This document shows, piece by piece, positions 15,792-27,383 of a stretch of DNA of 64,000 bases. This DNA is from Mariprofundus sp. Its GTDB lineage: Bacteria > Pseudomonadota > Zetaproteobacteria > Mariprofundales > Mariprofundaceae. Within the stretch, counting starts at the first letter, position 1. Each line of letters begins with the position of its first letter. The stretch is from contig JAJFLH010000006.1 in NCBI GenBank assembly GCA_021772775.1, positions 220,325 through 284,324 of the forward strand, in the 5' to 3' direction. Made by a program: the position numbers and the translations under genes. A model generated the notes under the pieces. That model was given only the letters and a program-made list of their open reading frames with translations. It ran no database searches and was not told the origin of the DNA.

Positions 15792-17360
15792 ATGGATTTG
15801 AACAACGTTCTGGATTTTCCTATCCTGTCACTGAGCATCTTTTTACCGACGCTTGGCGCCTTGATTATCTGGTTATTTGTACGCGGCGATAATGCTGTTC
15901 GATGGGCATCACTGATTGTTGCTGTTGCAACCTTTTTAGTGACCCTGCCTTTGGCACTGAACTTTGATACAACAACAGCACATATGCAGTTTGAAGAGTT
16001 TCACCACTGGATACCTGCCTTCAATATTAATTATCATCTAGGTTTGGATGGCATCTCAATGCCGTTTATTGTGTTGACCAGCTTTCTTACTGTGGTTTGT
16101 ATTATATCTGCATGGCAATGCATTCAGACACGTGTGAAAGAGTACATGATTGCTTTCTTAATTCTGGAAACGACACTGATTGGTGTATTTAGTGCGCTTG
16201 ATGCAATTCTGTTTTACTTCTTCTGGGAAGCACTACTGATTCCTATGTACCTTATCATTGGTATCTGGGGTGGAAAGAATCGTGTTTATGCTACGATTAA
16301 GTTCTTTCTCTATACCTTAGCAGGCTCGGTGCTGATGTTGATTGCTGTGTTGGCGATGTACTTCGAAGCTGGTCATACATTCAGCATGTTGGATTTCATG
16401 GACTATCCGTTTGATTTCACTTGGCAGTTCTGGATTTGGATAGCTTTCTTTATCGCTTTTGCTGTGAAGGTGCCGATGTGGCCAGTGCATACATGGTTGC
16501 CGGATGCGCATACCGAAGCACCGACTGCAGGCTCAGTGATTCTGGCAGGTATTCTGCTTAAGCTGGGTGCTTATGGTTTCTTGCGCTTCTCACTGCCGAT
16601 GTTACCTGATGCATCACAATATTTTGTGCCGCTGATGATTGGTTTGTCGTTGGTTGCAATTGTATACATCTCATTGGTTGCCATGATGCAGACGGATATG
16701 AAGCGTCTTATCGCTTATTCATCCATCGCACATATGGGCTTCGTCACACTCGGAACATTCATGTTTACACAGGCGGCACTTGAAGGTGCTATCATTGGCA
16801 TGATCTCACATGGTTTTGTTGCAGCAGCACTGTTCTTGTGTGTTGGGGTGATGTATGACCGATTACATACTCGAGAGATAGGTGATTATGGTGGTGTGGT
16901 TAACGTCATGCCTGTGTTTGCTGCTGTGATGCTGTTCTTTTGTATGGCCAATGTGGCTCTACCAGGTGCATCTGCATTTGTCGGTGAAATCATGGTGCTG
17001 ATTGGTACGTTTGAAGCTGCTCCAACCCATCTAGGTATCTCGGCCAAATGGATTGCGATTGCAGCAACGACATCGGTAGTACTGTCAGCTTGCTACACCT
17101 TATGGATGTACAAGCGCGTTATTATGGGTGACTTGGTGAAAGATAGTGTTAAATCTATGCAAGATATGACTATTCGTGAATTTGGTTATTTTGTGCCGTT
17201 GATTATTCTTACACTGTGGTTGGGTTTCTATCCGCTACCTGTTTTGGATTTTCTACACGTTTCCGTATCACATCTGATTGATCAGGTATCAACAAGTAAG
17301 CTCGATGCAGCTGCTGCTCTGTTACAGGCCGTGCCTGCAGCAGAAGCTGCGCATCATTGA
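15792..17360 (+). CDS. nuoM: NADH-quinone oxidoreductase subunit M
   Basis: 522 residues, antiporter-like proton pump of complex I. FFWEALLIPMYLIIGIWG carries the essential Glu, VPMWPVHTWLPDAHTEAPT the conserved Lys/His region before it, and SSIAHMGFVTLG the broken helix. About 14 transmembrane helices. It lies 15 nt downstream of nuoL, with AAGGGGAG before the ATG. Confidence 0.97.
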   Translation: MDLNNVLDFPILSLSIFLPTLGALIIWLFVRGDNAVRWASLIVAVATFLVTLPLALNFDTTTAHMQFEEFHHWIPAFNINYHLGLDGISMPFIVLTSFLTVVCIISAWQCIQTRVKEYMIAFLILETTLIGVFSALDAILFYFFWEALLIPMYLIIGIWGGKNRVYATIKFFLYTLAGSVLMLIAVLAMYFEAGHTFSMLDFMDYPFDFTWQFWIWIAFFIAFAVKVPMWPVHTWLPDAHTEAPTAGSVILAGILLKLGAYGFLRFSLPMLPDASQYFVPLMIGLSLVAIVYISLVAMMQTDMKRLIAYSSIAHMGFVTLGTFMFTQAALEGAIIGMISHGFVAAALFLCVGVMYDRLHTREIGDYGGVVNVMPVFAAVMLFFCMANVALPGASAFVGEIMVLIGTFEAAPTHLGISAKWIAIAATTSVVLSACYTLWMYKRVIMGDLVKDSVKSMQDMTIREFGYFVPLIILTLWLGFYPLPVLDFLHVSVSHLIDQVSTSKLDAAAALLQAVPAAEAAHH

Positions 17361-17372
17361 AGGAAGTGAACC

Positions 17373-18836
17373 ATGGCTAATGTGACATTCCCGTTTCCGT
17401 TCCCTGATCATCTGATCACGCTATTGCCCGAAATGATCGTGGCAGTGCTGGCTATGATCTTGTTGTTAGTGGATCTGTTTATATCAAAAGAGAATAAAGT
17501 ATGGACTGCTTATCTGGCAATTATGGCAATTGCCGCAGCAGCAGTAGCAACCGTTCAGCTATATCCGGCGGGATCAATTGAAGCGTTCTATGGTTTCTTT
17601 GTGTTTGATCCATTTGCTGCATTTAGTAAGCTATTAATCTTTGCCGCAACAGCGATTTCGATTGTATTGTCGATTGATTATATGAAGGATGAGAACCACG
17701 TTGGTGAATATTATGTGCTGATGTTGTTTGCGATGCTGGGTATGATGTTGATGGTTTCTGCAACGAACTTCATCATTCTCTATCTTGGCATGGAGCTTAT
17801 GGCACTATGTATCTATGTGTTGGTGGGTTATCAGCGTGAGGTGCTTCGTTCGAATGAGGCGGCACTTAAATACTTCATTCTTGGTGCATTATCATCGGGT
17901 ATGCTGCTCTATGGCATCACCTTCCTGTATGGTGTGAGTGGCAGTTTTGATTATACCGAAATGGGCACTGCATTAATGTCTGCAGACAGTAGTTCGCATG
18001 CCGCGGTCTTATTGGGGCTGGTGTTCTTACTGGCAGGTCTGGCATTTAAAGTTTCAATGGCACCATTTCATATGTGGACGCCGGATGCATATGAAGGTGC
18101 ACCAACACCGATTACTGCATTCATGTCAGTTGCACCGAAGGTGGCTGGTTTTGTCGTTATTATACGTATTGCCATTGACGCCCTGCCTGCAGTTCAAGAT
18201 GAGTATATGACTATATTAATTGGTATGGCCGTGCTGACGATGGCTGTAGGTAACCTTGCGGCGATTGCGCAACGCAATATCAAACGTATGCTGGCTTATT
18301 CTACTGTCGGACATGTTGGCTTTGTGATGCTTGGTGTCATTGCTGGAAACGCTGATGGTTATGCTGGTATTTTGGTTTACTTGTCAATTTATCTGATTAT
18401 GACTTTGGGTCTGTTTGCGATCATTATCTTGATGCGTCGTGATGGCATTCAGGGAGAGCTGCTGGATGACTTTGCCGGCCTGTCAAAGACACGCCCTGGA
18501 TATGCACTTGCGATGGGTCTGTTTCTATTCTCGCTCGGTGGCATTCCTTTCCTAGCAGGCTTTTGGGCTAAATACGCGGTGTTTATTGCAGCAGTCGAGG
18601 CGGGGCATCTCTACCTAGTACTTTATGCTCTACTGTTCTCTGCTGTAGGGGCGTTTTATTATATTCGAGTGGTCAAATACATTTACTTTGATGAAGCGCG
18701 CGTAGCCTTTAATTTTTCGGATAGTCGATTGATGCAGGCAACTGTAGCGATTACAGCTATTGCTATTGTTGCTCTGGGCGTTTATCCGGATCCATTAATG
18801 GAAGTGTGTAAACAGGCTTTGGTGGGGTTGATTTAA
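17373..18836 (+). CDS. nuoN: NADH-quinone oxidoreductase subunit N
   Basis: 487 residues, third antiporter-like subunit. YLGMELMALCIYVLVGYQR contains the key Glu, VSMAPFHMWTPDAYEGAPTP and AYSTVGHVGFVMLG follow as in relatives, and GGIPFLAGFWAKYAVF supplies the C-terminal Lys. Last gene of the operon. An inverted repeat and the atp promoter come directly after it. Confidence 0.97.
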   Translation: MANVTFPFPFPDHLITLLPEMIVAVLAMILLLVDLFISKENKVWTAYLAIMAIAAAAVATVQLYPAGSIEAFYGFFVFDPFAAFSKLLIFAATAISIVLSIDYMKDENHVGEYYVLMLFAMLGMMLMVSATNFIILYLGMELMALCIYVLVGYQREVLRSNEAALKYFILGALSSGMLLYGITFLYGVSGSFDYTEMGTALMSADSSSHAAVLLGLVFLLAGLAFKVSMAPFHMWTPDAYEGAPTPITAFMSVAPKVAGFVVIIRIAIDALPAVQDEYMTILIGMAVLTMAVGNLAAIAQRNIKRMLAYSTVGHVGFVMLGVIAGNADGYAGILVYLSIYLIMTLGLFAIIILMRRDGIQGELLDDFAGLSKTRPGYALAMGLFLFSLGGIPFLAGFWAKYAVFIAAVEAGHLYLVLYALLFSAVGAFYYIRVVKYIYFDEARVAFNFSDSRLMQATVAITAIAIVALGVYPDPLMEVCKQALVGLI

Positions 18837-18848
18837 GGGCTATTATTT

Positions 18849-18877
18849 GCACAAACAGTTGATGAAATAGTTTGTGC
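18849..18877 (+). terminator. inverted repeat after nuoN
   Basis: Perfect 8-bp arms GCACAAAC/GTTTGTGC with a 13-nt loop, 12 nt past the nuoN stop. No T tract follows, so it may be a weak or factor-assisted terminator, an mRNA 3'-end stabiliser, or an operator just upstream of the atp promoter. Confidence 0.4.
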
Positions 18878-18888
18878 TAAATATCTAC

Positions 18889-18917
18889 TTGTCACAAGGC
18901 TATATTGGCGCTAAAAT
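18889..18917 (+). promoter_or_regulatory. sigma-70-type promoter of the atp operon
   Basis: TTGTCA (18889-18894), a 17-nt spacer and TAAAAT (18912-18917): five of six matches each, with optimal spacing. It is placed about 80 nt upstream of atpI. Confidence 0.65.
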
Positions 18918-18997
18918 GCGCCTCGCTTAGAACGAGGGGACGGATTGCATTAGTAATTCATCTATATGTTTACTGGGGAGTTAAGGCTCTGGAAAAT

Positions 18998-19408
18998 ATG
19001 ACCGCTTTACCACGTATCGTACGCATGCAAGTTGTTGCGGGGGTGCTTGGAAGCCTGGCGCTTATTGTGTTTGGTTATGTTGATTACGCATATGCTTATC
19101 TATTTGGCGTGTTGCTTATGACTGCAAATGCATGGTGGCTTGCTCGTCGATTGAATAAAGCGCTTGTTATGAGTGCAGAAGCGGGGCAACGTTCTCTCTA
19201 TGCGGGGGCTGCACTTCGCTTTGTGGCTTTGATAGCGGGATTGCTATTGGGTCACTTCATCGGTCTCCATTTGATGTTGGTGGCGGCTGGTATATTTGTT
19301 GCACAGGCGCTGATTTATGTGGGTGCCTTGCTTGAGTTGAAGAAAGAGCAGGATGATCAAGAGTCATCTGCTATAAAGAATGAGTATAAGGGAGATGGGT
19401 TTGGCTGA
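18998..19408 (+). CDS. atpI: ATP synthase subunit I (assembly protein AtpI)
   Basis: 136 residues with four hydrophobic helices. Position before atpB, size and composition identify the small AtpI protein that assists c-ring assembly. The sequence is poorly conserved, as usual for this family. ATG 18998 was chosen just before the first helix; the frame is open back to 18905 but that extension is non-membrane and atypical. No strong Shine-Dalgarno sequence is seen. Overlaps the atpB start by 8 nt. Confidence 0.75.
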   Translation: MTALPRIVRMQVVAGVLGSLALIVFGYVDYAYAYLFGVLLMTANAWWLARRLNKALVMSAEAGQRSLYAGAALRFVALIAGLLLGHFIGLHLMLVAAGIFVAQALIYVGALLELKKEQDDQESSAIKNEYKGDGFG

Positions 19409-20225
19409 TACGAGTCATGGTGAAGGCGGCATCGCTGGTCACCTTCAGTACTGGACATTAAAAATTGATGAGTCCAACCCTTTCATGCAGATTCATCTTG
19501 ATACCATGTTGGTTTCAATTGTTGTTGCTGCAGGTCTGTTTATTTTTGCGCTATGGTTGAAGTGTCGTTTGGTGGAAGGTGCGCCATCCGGTGCGCAGAA
19601 TTTCATGGAGTCTGTTGTTGGTTTTATCGACACAACTGTAAAGGATAACTTTCCAGTGCATAATCCATTGATTGCTCCGCTGGCTTTTACTGTGTTTGTT
19701 TTCATCGCATTGATCAATACGATTGATATTCTGCCTGCGTTCTTGTTGGGCAATATTGCACATCTATTTGGTGTTGAACACTTCCGTCCAGTGCCTACGA
19801 ATGACTTGAATCTGCCTGCTGCTATGGCTGTGTCGGTGTTTATTCTGGTGTTGTATTATGAGTTCAAGCTTAAGCCGGCGCATTTCCTGAAAGAGCTGGT
19901 GATGGAGCCGTTTACAAGTTTGGTTCCAGTTTACCTGCGTCCATTTGTTATGCCGATAAATCTTATTCTAAAGTTGGTTGAGGAAGTTGCTAAGCCTTTG
20001 AGTCTCTCTTTCCGACTGTTCGGTAATATGTTTGCAGGTGAGGTTATATTCCTGTTGATTGCATTCCTGCTTCTGGGCGGTGGTGCAATAGGTATGGCTG
20101 CAGGCTTCTTTGTCGGCGTGGCTTGGACAATTTTCCATCTGTTCATTGGCATTTTGCAGGCATTTATCTTCATGATTCTAACGGTTGTGTATCTCTCAAT
20201 TGCACATCAGCCTGTAGAGCACTGA
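19401..20225 (+). CDS. atpB: F1Fo ATP synthase subunit a
   Basis: 274 residues, membrane stator subunit that conducts protons with the c-ring. The essential Arg lies in KPLSLSFRLFGNMFAGEV (about 200-217), and the last helices carry ILQAFIFMILTVVYLSIAHQ. TTG 19401 is proposed as start because AAGGGAG is 6 nt upstream and it gives MADTSHGEG; ATG 19380 or 19395 would add a few residues. Confidence 0.93.
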   Translation: MADTSHGEGGIAGHLQYWTLKIDESNPFMQIHLDTMLVSIVVAAGLFIFALWLKCRLVEGAPSGAQNFMESVVGFIDTTVKDNFPVHNPLIAPLAFTVFVFIALINTIDILPAFLLGNIAHLFGVEHFRPVPTNDLNLPAAMAVSVFILVLYYEFKLKPAHFLKELVMEPFTSLVPVYLRPFVMPINLILKLVEEVAKPLSLSFRLFGNMFAGEVIFLLIAFLLLGGGAIGMAAGFFVGVAWTIFHLFIGILQAFIFMILTVVYLSIAHQPVEH

Positions 20226-20275
20226 TTTTCAAAAAAAAATATACATAACAATTTAAACGAAAGGAGAATATAAAT

Positions 20276-20530
20276 ATGGACGCTACAACAATTATCACAG
20301 CTGCATCTGCAATCTCGGTTGGTGTAATTCTGGCTGCTGCAGGACTAGGTTCTGCTATTGGCTGGGGTCTCATCTGTTCGAAAGCACTAGAAGGTATTTC
20401 CCGTCAGCCGGAAATGCGCCCACAGTTGATGTTTAATATGTTCATCTTTGCTGGTCTGATGGAGTCTTTTCCTTTCATCATCATGGCATTCGCTTTGTGG
20501 TTCTTGTTCGCTAACCCATTCTTGGGCTAA
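20276..20530 (+). CDS. atpE: F1Fo ATP synthase subunit c
   Basis: 84 residues, helical hairpin. The Gly-rich first helix (AAAGLGSAIGWG), the polar loop SRQPEMRP that contacts gamma/epsilon, and Glu63 in AGLMESFPFI as the carboxylate ion-binding residue are all present. The position that is Gln in classic Na+-binding rings is Trp here, so proton coupling is likelier. Strong AAGGAG upstream. Confidence 0.97.
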   Translation: MDATTIITAASAISVGVILAAAGLGSAIGWGLICSKALEGISRQPEMRPQLMFNMFIFAGLMESFPFIIMAFALWFLFANPFLG

Positions 20531-20577
20531 TTGAAGACCTGGGTACAGAAAGAATTAAGGACTAAAGAGGAGGTCAC

Positions 20578-21060
20578 ATGAGTTTAGACCTGACATTTAT
20601 TGGTCAGATCGTTGTTTTCCTGACATTGGTATTTCTGATGAGGAAGTATCTATACGGCCCAATGGCCGAGTTGATGGAAGCACGCTCGAATAAAATTGCT
20701 GAAGGTTTGGCTGCTGCAGATGCTGGTAAAGAAGCTTTTGCAAATGCTCAAGCTGAAATTGCTGAACAGTTGGCAGAAGCACGTACAAAAGCAGTTGAAA
20801 TTATTGCTGCTGCTGAAAAGCGTGCTGCAGAGCTGAGCGAAGAGTCCGTTGCAAGGGCTCGTAATGAAGCAGAAGGTATTATCGATTCTGCACGTGAAGA
20901 AGTTCACGCTGAGCTTAATCGTGCAAGACAGACGCTGCGCTCGGAAGTTGCTGGTATCGCCATGATGGCTGCTGAAAGTGTTGTTGAAGCTGAGTTGGAT
21001 GCTTCGCGTCACAGCGCATTGATTGAAGGTATTGTAAGCAAGGGCTTTGGTAACGCATGA
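20578..21060 (+). CDS. atpF: F1Fo ATP synthase subunit b
   Basis: 160 residues: one N-terminal membrane helix (about 4-22) then a long Ala/Glu-rich coiled coil that forms the peripheral stalk. An unusually complete Shine-Dalgarno sequence, GAGGAGGT, lies 4 nt before the ATG. It ends in an ATGA overlap with atpH. Confidence 0.95.
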   Translation: MSLDLTFIGQIVVFLTLVFLMRKYLYGPMAELMEARSNKIAEGLAAADAGKEAFANAQAEIAEQLAEARTKAVEIIAAAEKRAAELSEESVARARNEAEGIIDSAREEVHAELNRARQTLRSEVAGIAMMAAESVVEAELDASRHSALIEGIVSKGFGNA

Positions 21061-21581
21061 GTACTTCGCAGATATCTCGCCGCTACGCCGTAGCACTGTT
21101 TGAGTTGATTGGTGAAGGCGTAAGTTTACAGGAAGATCTTACTAAGGCCGCTGCCGTAGTAGCTCTTGATGAAGTGTCTGCGTTGATTGCTTCACCTGAA
21201 TATCCCGCTTTGTTAAAGCAGGAAGTTATTGTTGCAGCTGCAGGTGATAAATTATTGCCTGAAGTTGTGCGATTGCTAGAAGTTCTAACAGAGCGAAATA
21301 AGGCAAGTTTGTTGCCTGAGATATCAGCCATCGTTGATGAAATGGTTCGTTTGGCTGAAAGTGAAGTTGATGCTGAAGTTACTGTCGCCTCTACTTTAGA
21401 TGAAGAGAGTAGGCAGAAGCTGACTAAGGCACTTGAAGTAACAACGGGTAAAAAAGTGCGTGTTAGCGTTTCAGAAGATAAAGCCATTCTTGGTGGCTTG
21501 GTTGTCCAGATTGGAGACCGTAAAATAGATTATTCGTTGCGTACGAAGCTGGCCGGTTTGCACCGTGTCCTTGCTTCTTAA
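21057..21581 (+). CDS. atpH: F1Fo ATP synthase subunit delta
   Basis: 174 residues, OSCP/delta family: ISRRYAVALFEL at the N terminus and the C-terminal GGLVVQIGDRKIDYSLRTKL signature. It ties the F1 head to the b-dimer stalk. Confidence 0.96.
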   Translation: MSTSQISRRYAVALFELIGEGVSLQEDLTKAAAVVALDEVSALIASPEYPALLKQEVIVAAAGDKLLPEVVRLLEVLTERNKASLLPEISAIVDEMVRLAESEVDAEVTVASTLDEESRQKLTKALEVTTGKKVRVSVSEDKAILGGLVVQIGDRKIDYSLRTKLAGLHRVLAS

Positions 21582-21612
21582 GTAACAGACTGAGTATTAG
21601 AGGAAAATAAAC

Positions 21613-23154
21613 ATGAAGCTCGATACCGCAGAAATTAGTTCAATTATTAAAGACAAGATCAAAGGCTTTGAAGTCAGTGCTGCTGACGCCAATGTCGGTC
21701 GTATTGTATCCATAGGTGACGGCGTAGCTCTCATTCACGGTCTTTCCGGTGCAATGGCTGGCGAAATGCTAGAGATGCCTGGCGGCGTTATGGCTATGGT
21801 GCTGAACTTGGAAGAAGACAGCGTTGGTGCTGTTATTCTTGGTGAGTTTACGACCTTGTCCGAAGGTGATGAAGTTAAATGTACGGGTAAAGTATTTGAA
21901 GTGCCCGTCGGTCCAGAACTTAAAGGTCGCGTAGTTAACGCCTTGGGTCAGCCTATTGATGGTAAAGGCCCAGTTAAAACTACTCAGACTGATGCGGTAG
22001 AAAAAATTGCACCAGGTGTAATTGAGCGTAAATCAGTCGATCAGCCTTTGCAGACGGGTATTAAATCGATTGATGCGATGGTTCCTGTCGGACGTGGTCA
22101 GCGTGAGTTGATCATTGGAGATAGGCAGACTGGTAAAACAGCTATTGCAATCGACTCTATCATTAGTCAGAAAAACACTGGCGTTACATGTGTATATGTA
22201 GCTGTTGGTCAGAAAGCCTCTACAGTTGCAACTGTTGTTCGTACATTGAGCGAACATGGTGCATTGGATAATACCATTATCGTTGCTGCTTCAGCTTCCG
22301 AGTCTGCTGCACTGCAATTCATTGCACCATATGCTGGCTGCACAATGGGCGAGTACTTCCGTGATCGTGGTGAAGATGCACTGATTGTATATGATGACCT
22401 TACTAAGCAGGCTTGGGCATACCGTCAAGTTTCTTTGATCCTGCGTCGTCCTCCGGGTCGTGAAGCTTATCCTGGTGATGTGTTCTATTTGCACTCCCGC
22501 CTGTTAGAGCGTGCTTCGCGTGTTGATGAGACATATGTTGAAAAATTCACCAACGGTGCAGTTAAAGGCAAAACAGGTTCTTTGACAGCTCTACCAATTA
22601 TTGAGACTCAGGAAGGCGATGTTTCTGCATTCGTACCTACCAACGTAATTTCTATTACTGATGGTCAGATTTTCCTTGAAACAGCAATGTTTAACTCGGG
22701 TCAGCGTCCAGCGATTAATGCTGGTCTATCTGTATCTCGTGTTGGTGGTGCTGCTCAAACTAAAGCTATGAAGAAAGTTGGTGGTGGTTTGCGTCTGGAT
22801 CTGGCTCAGTATCGTGAGTTGGCTGCATTTGCACAGTTTGCATCAGATCTTGATGAAGCAACGCGTCAGCAGATTGAACGTGGTAAACGTGGTGTTGAAA
22901 TCCTCAAGCAGGACGAGAATGCTCCACAGGAAGTTGCAGAAATGACTGCAGTATTGTACGCATTGAATAACGGCGATTTGGATGATGTTGATTCTAAGAA
23001 GATCGTTTCGTTTGAAAAATCATATCTTGCGTACCTTAAGTCATCACACACTACATTGATGGATGGTTTGAATGCTAAGCCTGCCTTGAATGAACAGGTT
23101 GAAGAGGGTTTGCAGAATGCTATTGCAGACTTTAAATCAACTGGCACGTACTGA
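21613..23154 (+). CDS. atpA: F1Fo ATP synthase subunit alpha
   Basis: 513 residues, non-catalytic nucleotide-binding subunit. Walker [10 protein letters not shown] (about 171-179), the [31 protein letters not shown] region (in part [14 protein letters not shown]) and the Arg finger in [10 protein letters not shown] are intact. Normal length. Confidence 0.98.
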   Translation: MKLDTAEISSIIKDKIKGFEVSAADANVGRIVSIGDGVALIHGLSGAMAGEMLEMPGGVMAMVLNLEEDSVGAVILGEFTTLSEGDEVKCTGKVFEVPVGPELKGRVVNALGQPIDGKGPVKTTQTDAVEKIAPGVIERKSVDQPLQTGIKSIDAMVPVGRGQRELIIGDRQTGKTAIAIDSIISQKNTGVTCVYVAVGQKASTVATVVRTLSEHGALDNTIIVAASASESAALQFIAPYAGCTMGEYFRDRGEDALIVYDDLTKQAWAYRQVSLILRRPPGREAYPGDVFYLHSRLLERASRVDETYVEKFTNGAVKGKTGSLTALPIIETQEGDVSAFVPTNVISITDGQIFLETAMFNSGQRPAINAGLSVSRVGGAAQTKAMKKVGGGLRLDLAQYRELAAFAQFASDLDEATRQQIERGKRGVEILKQDENAPQEVAEMTAVLYALNNGDLDDVDSKKIVSFEKSYLAYLKSSHTTLMDGLNAKPALNEQVEEGLQNAIADFKSTGTY

Positions 23155-23167
23155 TTAGGAATTAATC

Positions 23168-24025
23168 ATGGCATCTGCTAAGGAAATACGCACCCAAATT
23201 AAGGCTATCCAGAACACTGGTAAAATTACCAAGGCGATGGAAATGGTTGCCGCATCTAAGATGCGCAAAGCTCAGGCTCGTGTGATTGAAGCACGCTCCT
23301 ATGCTGAAGGCATCAGACGTGTAGTTGCTCATTTGATGGGTGCTCATCCAGAATTCCAGCACCCATTTTTGGTCGAACGTGATCAGATTAAAAAAGTTGG
23401 TGTGATCGTTATTACAACCGATAAGGGTTTGTGTGGTGGTCTTAATACTAACGCGCTGAAAGCTGCTCTCGGCTTGATGAAAGAGCAGACTGCTGATGTG
23501 GAAGTATTCACTATTGGACGTCGTGCTGGCTCCTTCATGCGTCGTATTGGTGCGCATGTAGAGGGTGTTGCTGAAAACATTCCCGATTCACCTGAATTGG
23601 CAGATATTCTTGGTGTCATTACTCTAGCTATTGAAAAATTCAAAGCTGGAGGCATAGATGAAGTACATTTGGTTTACTCTGAATTTGTCAACACAATGAC
23701 ACAGAAACCAACAACGATGCAGTTGATTCCTTGTCCTGTACCTGAAGATGAAGATACATCCGGTTACTGGGACTACCTATACGAACCTGAAGCTAAGATT
23801 GTACTCGAAGGTGTATTACGCCGTTATGTTGAGTCTCTGGTTTATCAAGCGATGTTGGAAAACAAAGCATGTGAACAATCAGCTCGTATGGTAGCGATGA
23901 AAGCAGCTACTGATAATGCTAAGGATATCGTTAAAGATCTTAGCATCACCTATAACAAGGCCCGTCAGGCCGCCATCACGCAGGAACTGGCAGAGATTTG
24001 TGCCGGTGCAGCTGCTGCTGGTTAA
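23168..24025 (+). CDS. atpG: F1Fo ATP synthase subunit gamma
   Basis: 285 residues, rotor shaft. N-terminal coiled-coil start IRTQIKAIQNTGKITKAMEM and C-terminal helix MKAATDNAKDIVKDLSITYN are the conserved ends; DKGLCGGLN is the central motif. Confidence 0.97.
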   Translation: MASAKEIRTQIKAIQNTGKITKAMEMVAASKMRKAQARVIEARSYAEGIRRVVAHLMGAHPEFQHPFLVERDQIKKVGVIVITTDKGLCGGLNTNALKAALGLMKEQTADVEVFTIGRRAGSFMRRIGAHVEGVAENIPDSPELADILGVITLAIEKFKAGGIDEVHLVYSEFVNTMTQKPTTMQLIPCPVPEDEDTSGYWDYLYEPEAKIVLEGVLRRYVESLVYQAMLENKACEQSARMVAMKAATDNAKDIVKDLSITYNKARQAAITQELAEICAGAAAAG

Positions 24026-24044
24026 TTAGAAAGATTTTAAGTGA

Positions 24045-25444
<1,400 letters not shown>

Positions 25445-25445
<1 letters not shown>

Positions 25446-25855
25446 TGGCTTCCACCATGCAGGTATTGGTTGCCACGGCAGAGCGCGAAGTTTATCGCGG
25501 TGAAGCTGAGTTTTTGGTTGCACCTGGTGCGGCTGGTGAACTTGGTATTTATCCAAAACATTGTCCGTTGTTAGCTTCATTAGCCACTGGTGAGCTTCGT
25601 ATCACCAATGGTGACCATATTGACGAAGTGTTTGTTTCAGGAGGCTTTATTGAAATTCAGCCTGATATGATCACTGTACTTTCAGATTCAGCTGAACGTG
25701 CTGGTGATATTGATGAAGCCGCAGCCATTGAAGCTGCTCGTATTGCGAAAGAGATGGTTGAAACTACTCAAGGTGATATTGATTATGCTAAGGCTGAAGC
25801 TGAACTGTCTATGACAGCAGCGCGTCTGGCATGGCTTAGAAAGAAAAAGAGATAA
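25445..25855 (+). CDS. atpC: F1Fo ATP synthase subunit epsilon
   Basis: 136 residues: N-terminal beta barrel (GEAEFLVAPGAAGELGIYPKH) and C-terminal helical hairpin that regulates rotation (SERAGDIDEAAAIEAARIAK region). Last gene of the operon; a clear terminator follows. Confidence 0.96.
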
Positions 25856-25873
25856 CACTGTTATCACTCATTT

Positions 25874-25903
25874 AAAGGGCCGCCATTGTGCGGCCCTTTT
25901 TTT
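25874..25903 (+). terminator. intrinsic terminator of the atp operon
   Basis: A 10-bp stem AAAGGGCCGC/GCGGCCCTTT with a 6-nt loop runs into a T tract, 18 nt after the atpC stop. Confidence 0.93.
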
Positions 25904-25985
25904 ATGTAAAAAAGAAACTGCAATCCTGCGAGCTTTCACTATAGTTCCAGATCACTCATTTACTTCATATTAAACGGAGAACTTC

Positions 25986-27383
25986 ATGACTCAACTCCAT
26001 TATCCAGATCTACAGGTCTGTGTATTAGCCGCTGGCAAAGGTAAACGTATGCACTCCAATCTTCCTAAGGTGCTGCATAAAGTATTGGGTCGCGCGATGA
26101 TCGATTATATACTGCATACGGTAGAATCACTGACACCAAAAGGCATTGCAGTTGTAACAGGCCATGCCTCTGAGAAAGTACGCGAGCATGTTGGACAACC
26201 GGCGAATTTAGAGTGGGTGATCCAGGATAAGCAACTCGGTACCGGTCATGCTGTGAAACAGTGCGAGAAAGTGATCCGTGATGTCCGTGATGTGCTGATT
26301 GTTTGTGGTGATACGCCGTTATTAAGTGCGGAAACATTATCAAACCTTGTAGAGGGGCATCGCAAAGCCAATACAGATGTTACTGTTCTTTCGGCTATTC
26401 CATCCAATCCATTCGGTTATGGGCGCATTGTACGTGATGGGCATGGTCAGGTGTCCAGTATCGTTGAAGAGAAGGATGCCAGTGCTGAGCAGCAGAATAT
26501 CAGTGAAGTGAGCAGTGGCATATATTGTGTGCGCTTTGAGGTGCTGTTTGATCTGCTGCGTGCAATTGGCAATACAAATGCCCAGTCTGAGTACTACTTA
26601 CCTGATATCGTACCTTTGGCATTAGAAGCTGGCCAATCTGTAGAAGCCGTTGCTATGCATGATGCCAATGAGATGTTTGGTGTGAACGATCGCATACACC
26701 TTTCTCAGGTTGAAGATTTGATGCAAAAACGCATTATCGAAGATTGGCAGCGCCGAGGTGTTACTATTGAAAAGCCGGAAACGGTGCGTATTGAAGCTGG
26801 TGTTAGTATCGGTCTTGATACCACAATTCAGGCTGGCTGTTATCTGATTGGTTCAACTCAGATAGGCGATGAATGTAAGGTAGGGCCTAATGCAGTGTTG
26901 GTAGATGCACGGCTGGATGATCGTGTGAATGTGTTTGCCTTTAGTCATATTCACGGCGCGTCTGTGGGCTCCGATACATTGATAGGTCCTTATGCGCGTT
27001 TGCGTCCGGGGGCAGCACTTGATGAGAAGGTTCATATCGGAAACTTTGTTGAAATTAAAAATTCAGTTGTTGCCGAAGGCAGTAAAATTAATCATCTAAG
27101 TTATATTGGAGATGCCAATATTGGTTCTAACTGCAATATTGGTGCGGGTACTATTACCTGTAATTATGATGGTGCAAATAAATTTGAAACCAATATTGGT
27201 AATAATGTTTTTGTCGGTTCTGTGACTCAGTTAGTAGCGCCTGTAACTGTTGGCAATGATGCTACTATTGGTGCTGGTAGTACGATCACCCGTGATGTAA
27301 CTGCTGGTGGTCTGACTCTATCTGAGCGCAGTAAGACGAAATATCTCCCTTTGTGGGAACGTCCAGTAAAAGTTAAGTCCTAA
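25986..27383 (+). CDS. glmU: bifunctional UDP-GlcNAc pyrophosphorylase / GlcN-1-P acetyltransferase
   Basis: 465 residues. The N-terminal uridylyltransferase has CVLAAGKGKRMHSNLPKVLH (about 13-32); the C-terminal left-handed beta helix shows hexapeptide turns and the acetyltransferase YIGDANIG...GAGTITCNYDG segment. It makes UDP-GlcNAc for peptidoglycan and LPS. Start has GGAG 7 nt upstream; coupled to glmS by TAATG. Confidence 0.98.
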   Translation: MTQLHYPDLQVCVLAAGKGKRMHSNLPKVLHKVLGRAMIDYILHTVESLTPKGIAVVTGHASEKVREHVGQPANLEWVIQDKQLGTGHAVKQCEKVIRDVRDVLIVCGDTPLLSAETLSNLVEGHRKANTDVTVLSAIPSNPFGYGRIVRDGHGQVSSIVEEKDASAEQQNISEVSSGIYCVRFEVLFDLLRAIGNTNAQSEYYLPDIVPLALEAGQSVEAVAMHDANEMFGVNDRIHLSQVEDLMQKRIIEDWQRRGVTIEKPETVRIEAGVSIGLDTTIQAGCYLIGSTQIGDECKVGPNAVLVDARLDDRVNVFAFSHIHGASVGSDTLIGPYARLRPGAALDEKVHIGNFVEIKNSVVAEGSKINHLSYIGDANIGSNCNIGAGTITCNYDGANKFETNIGNNVFVGSVTQLVAPVTVGNDATIGAGSTITRDVTAGGLTLSERSKTKYLPLWERPVKVKS

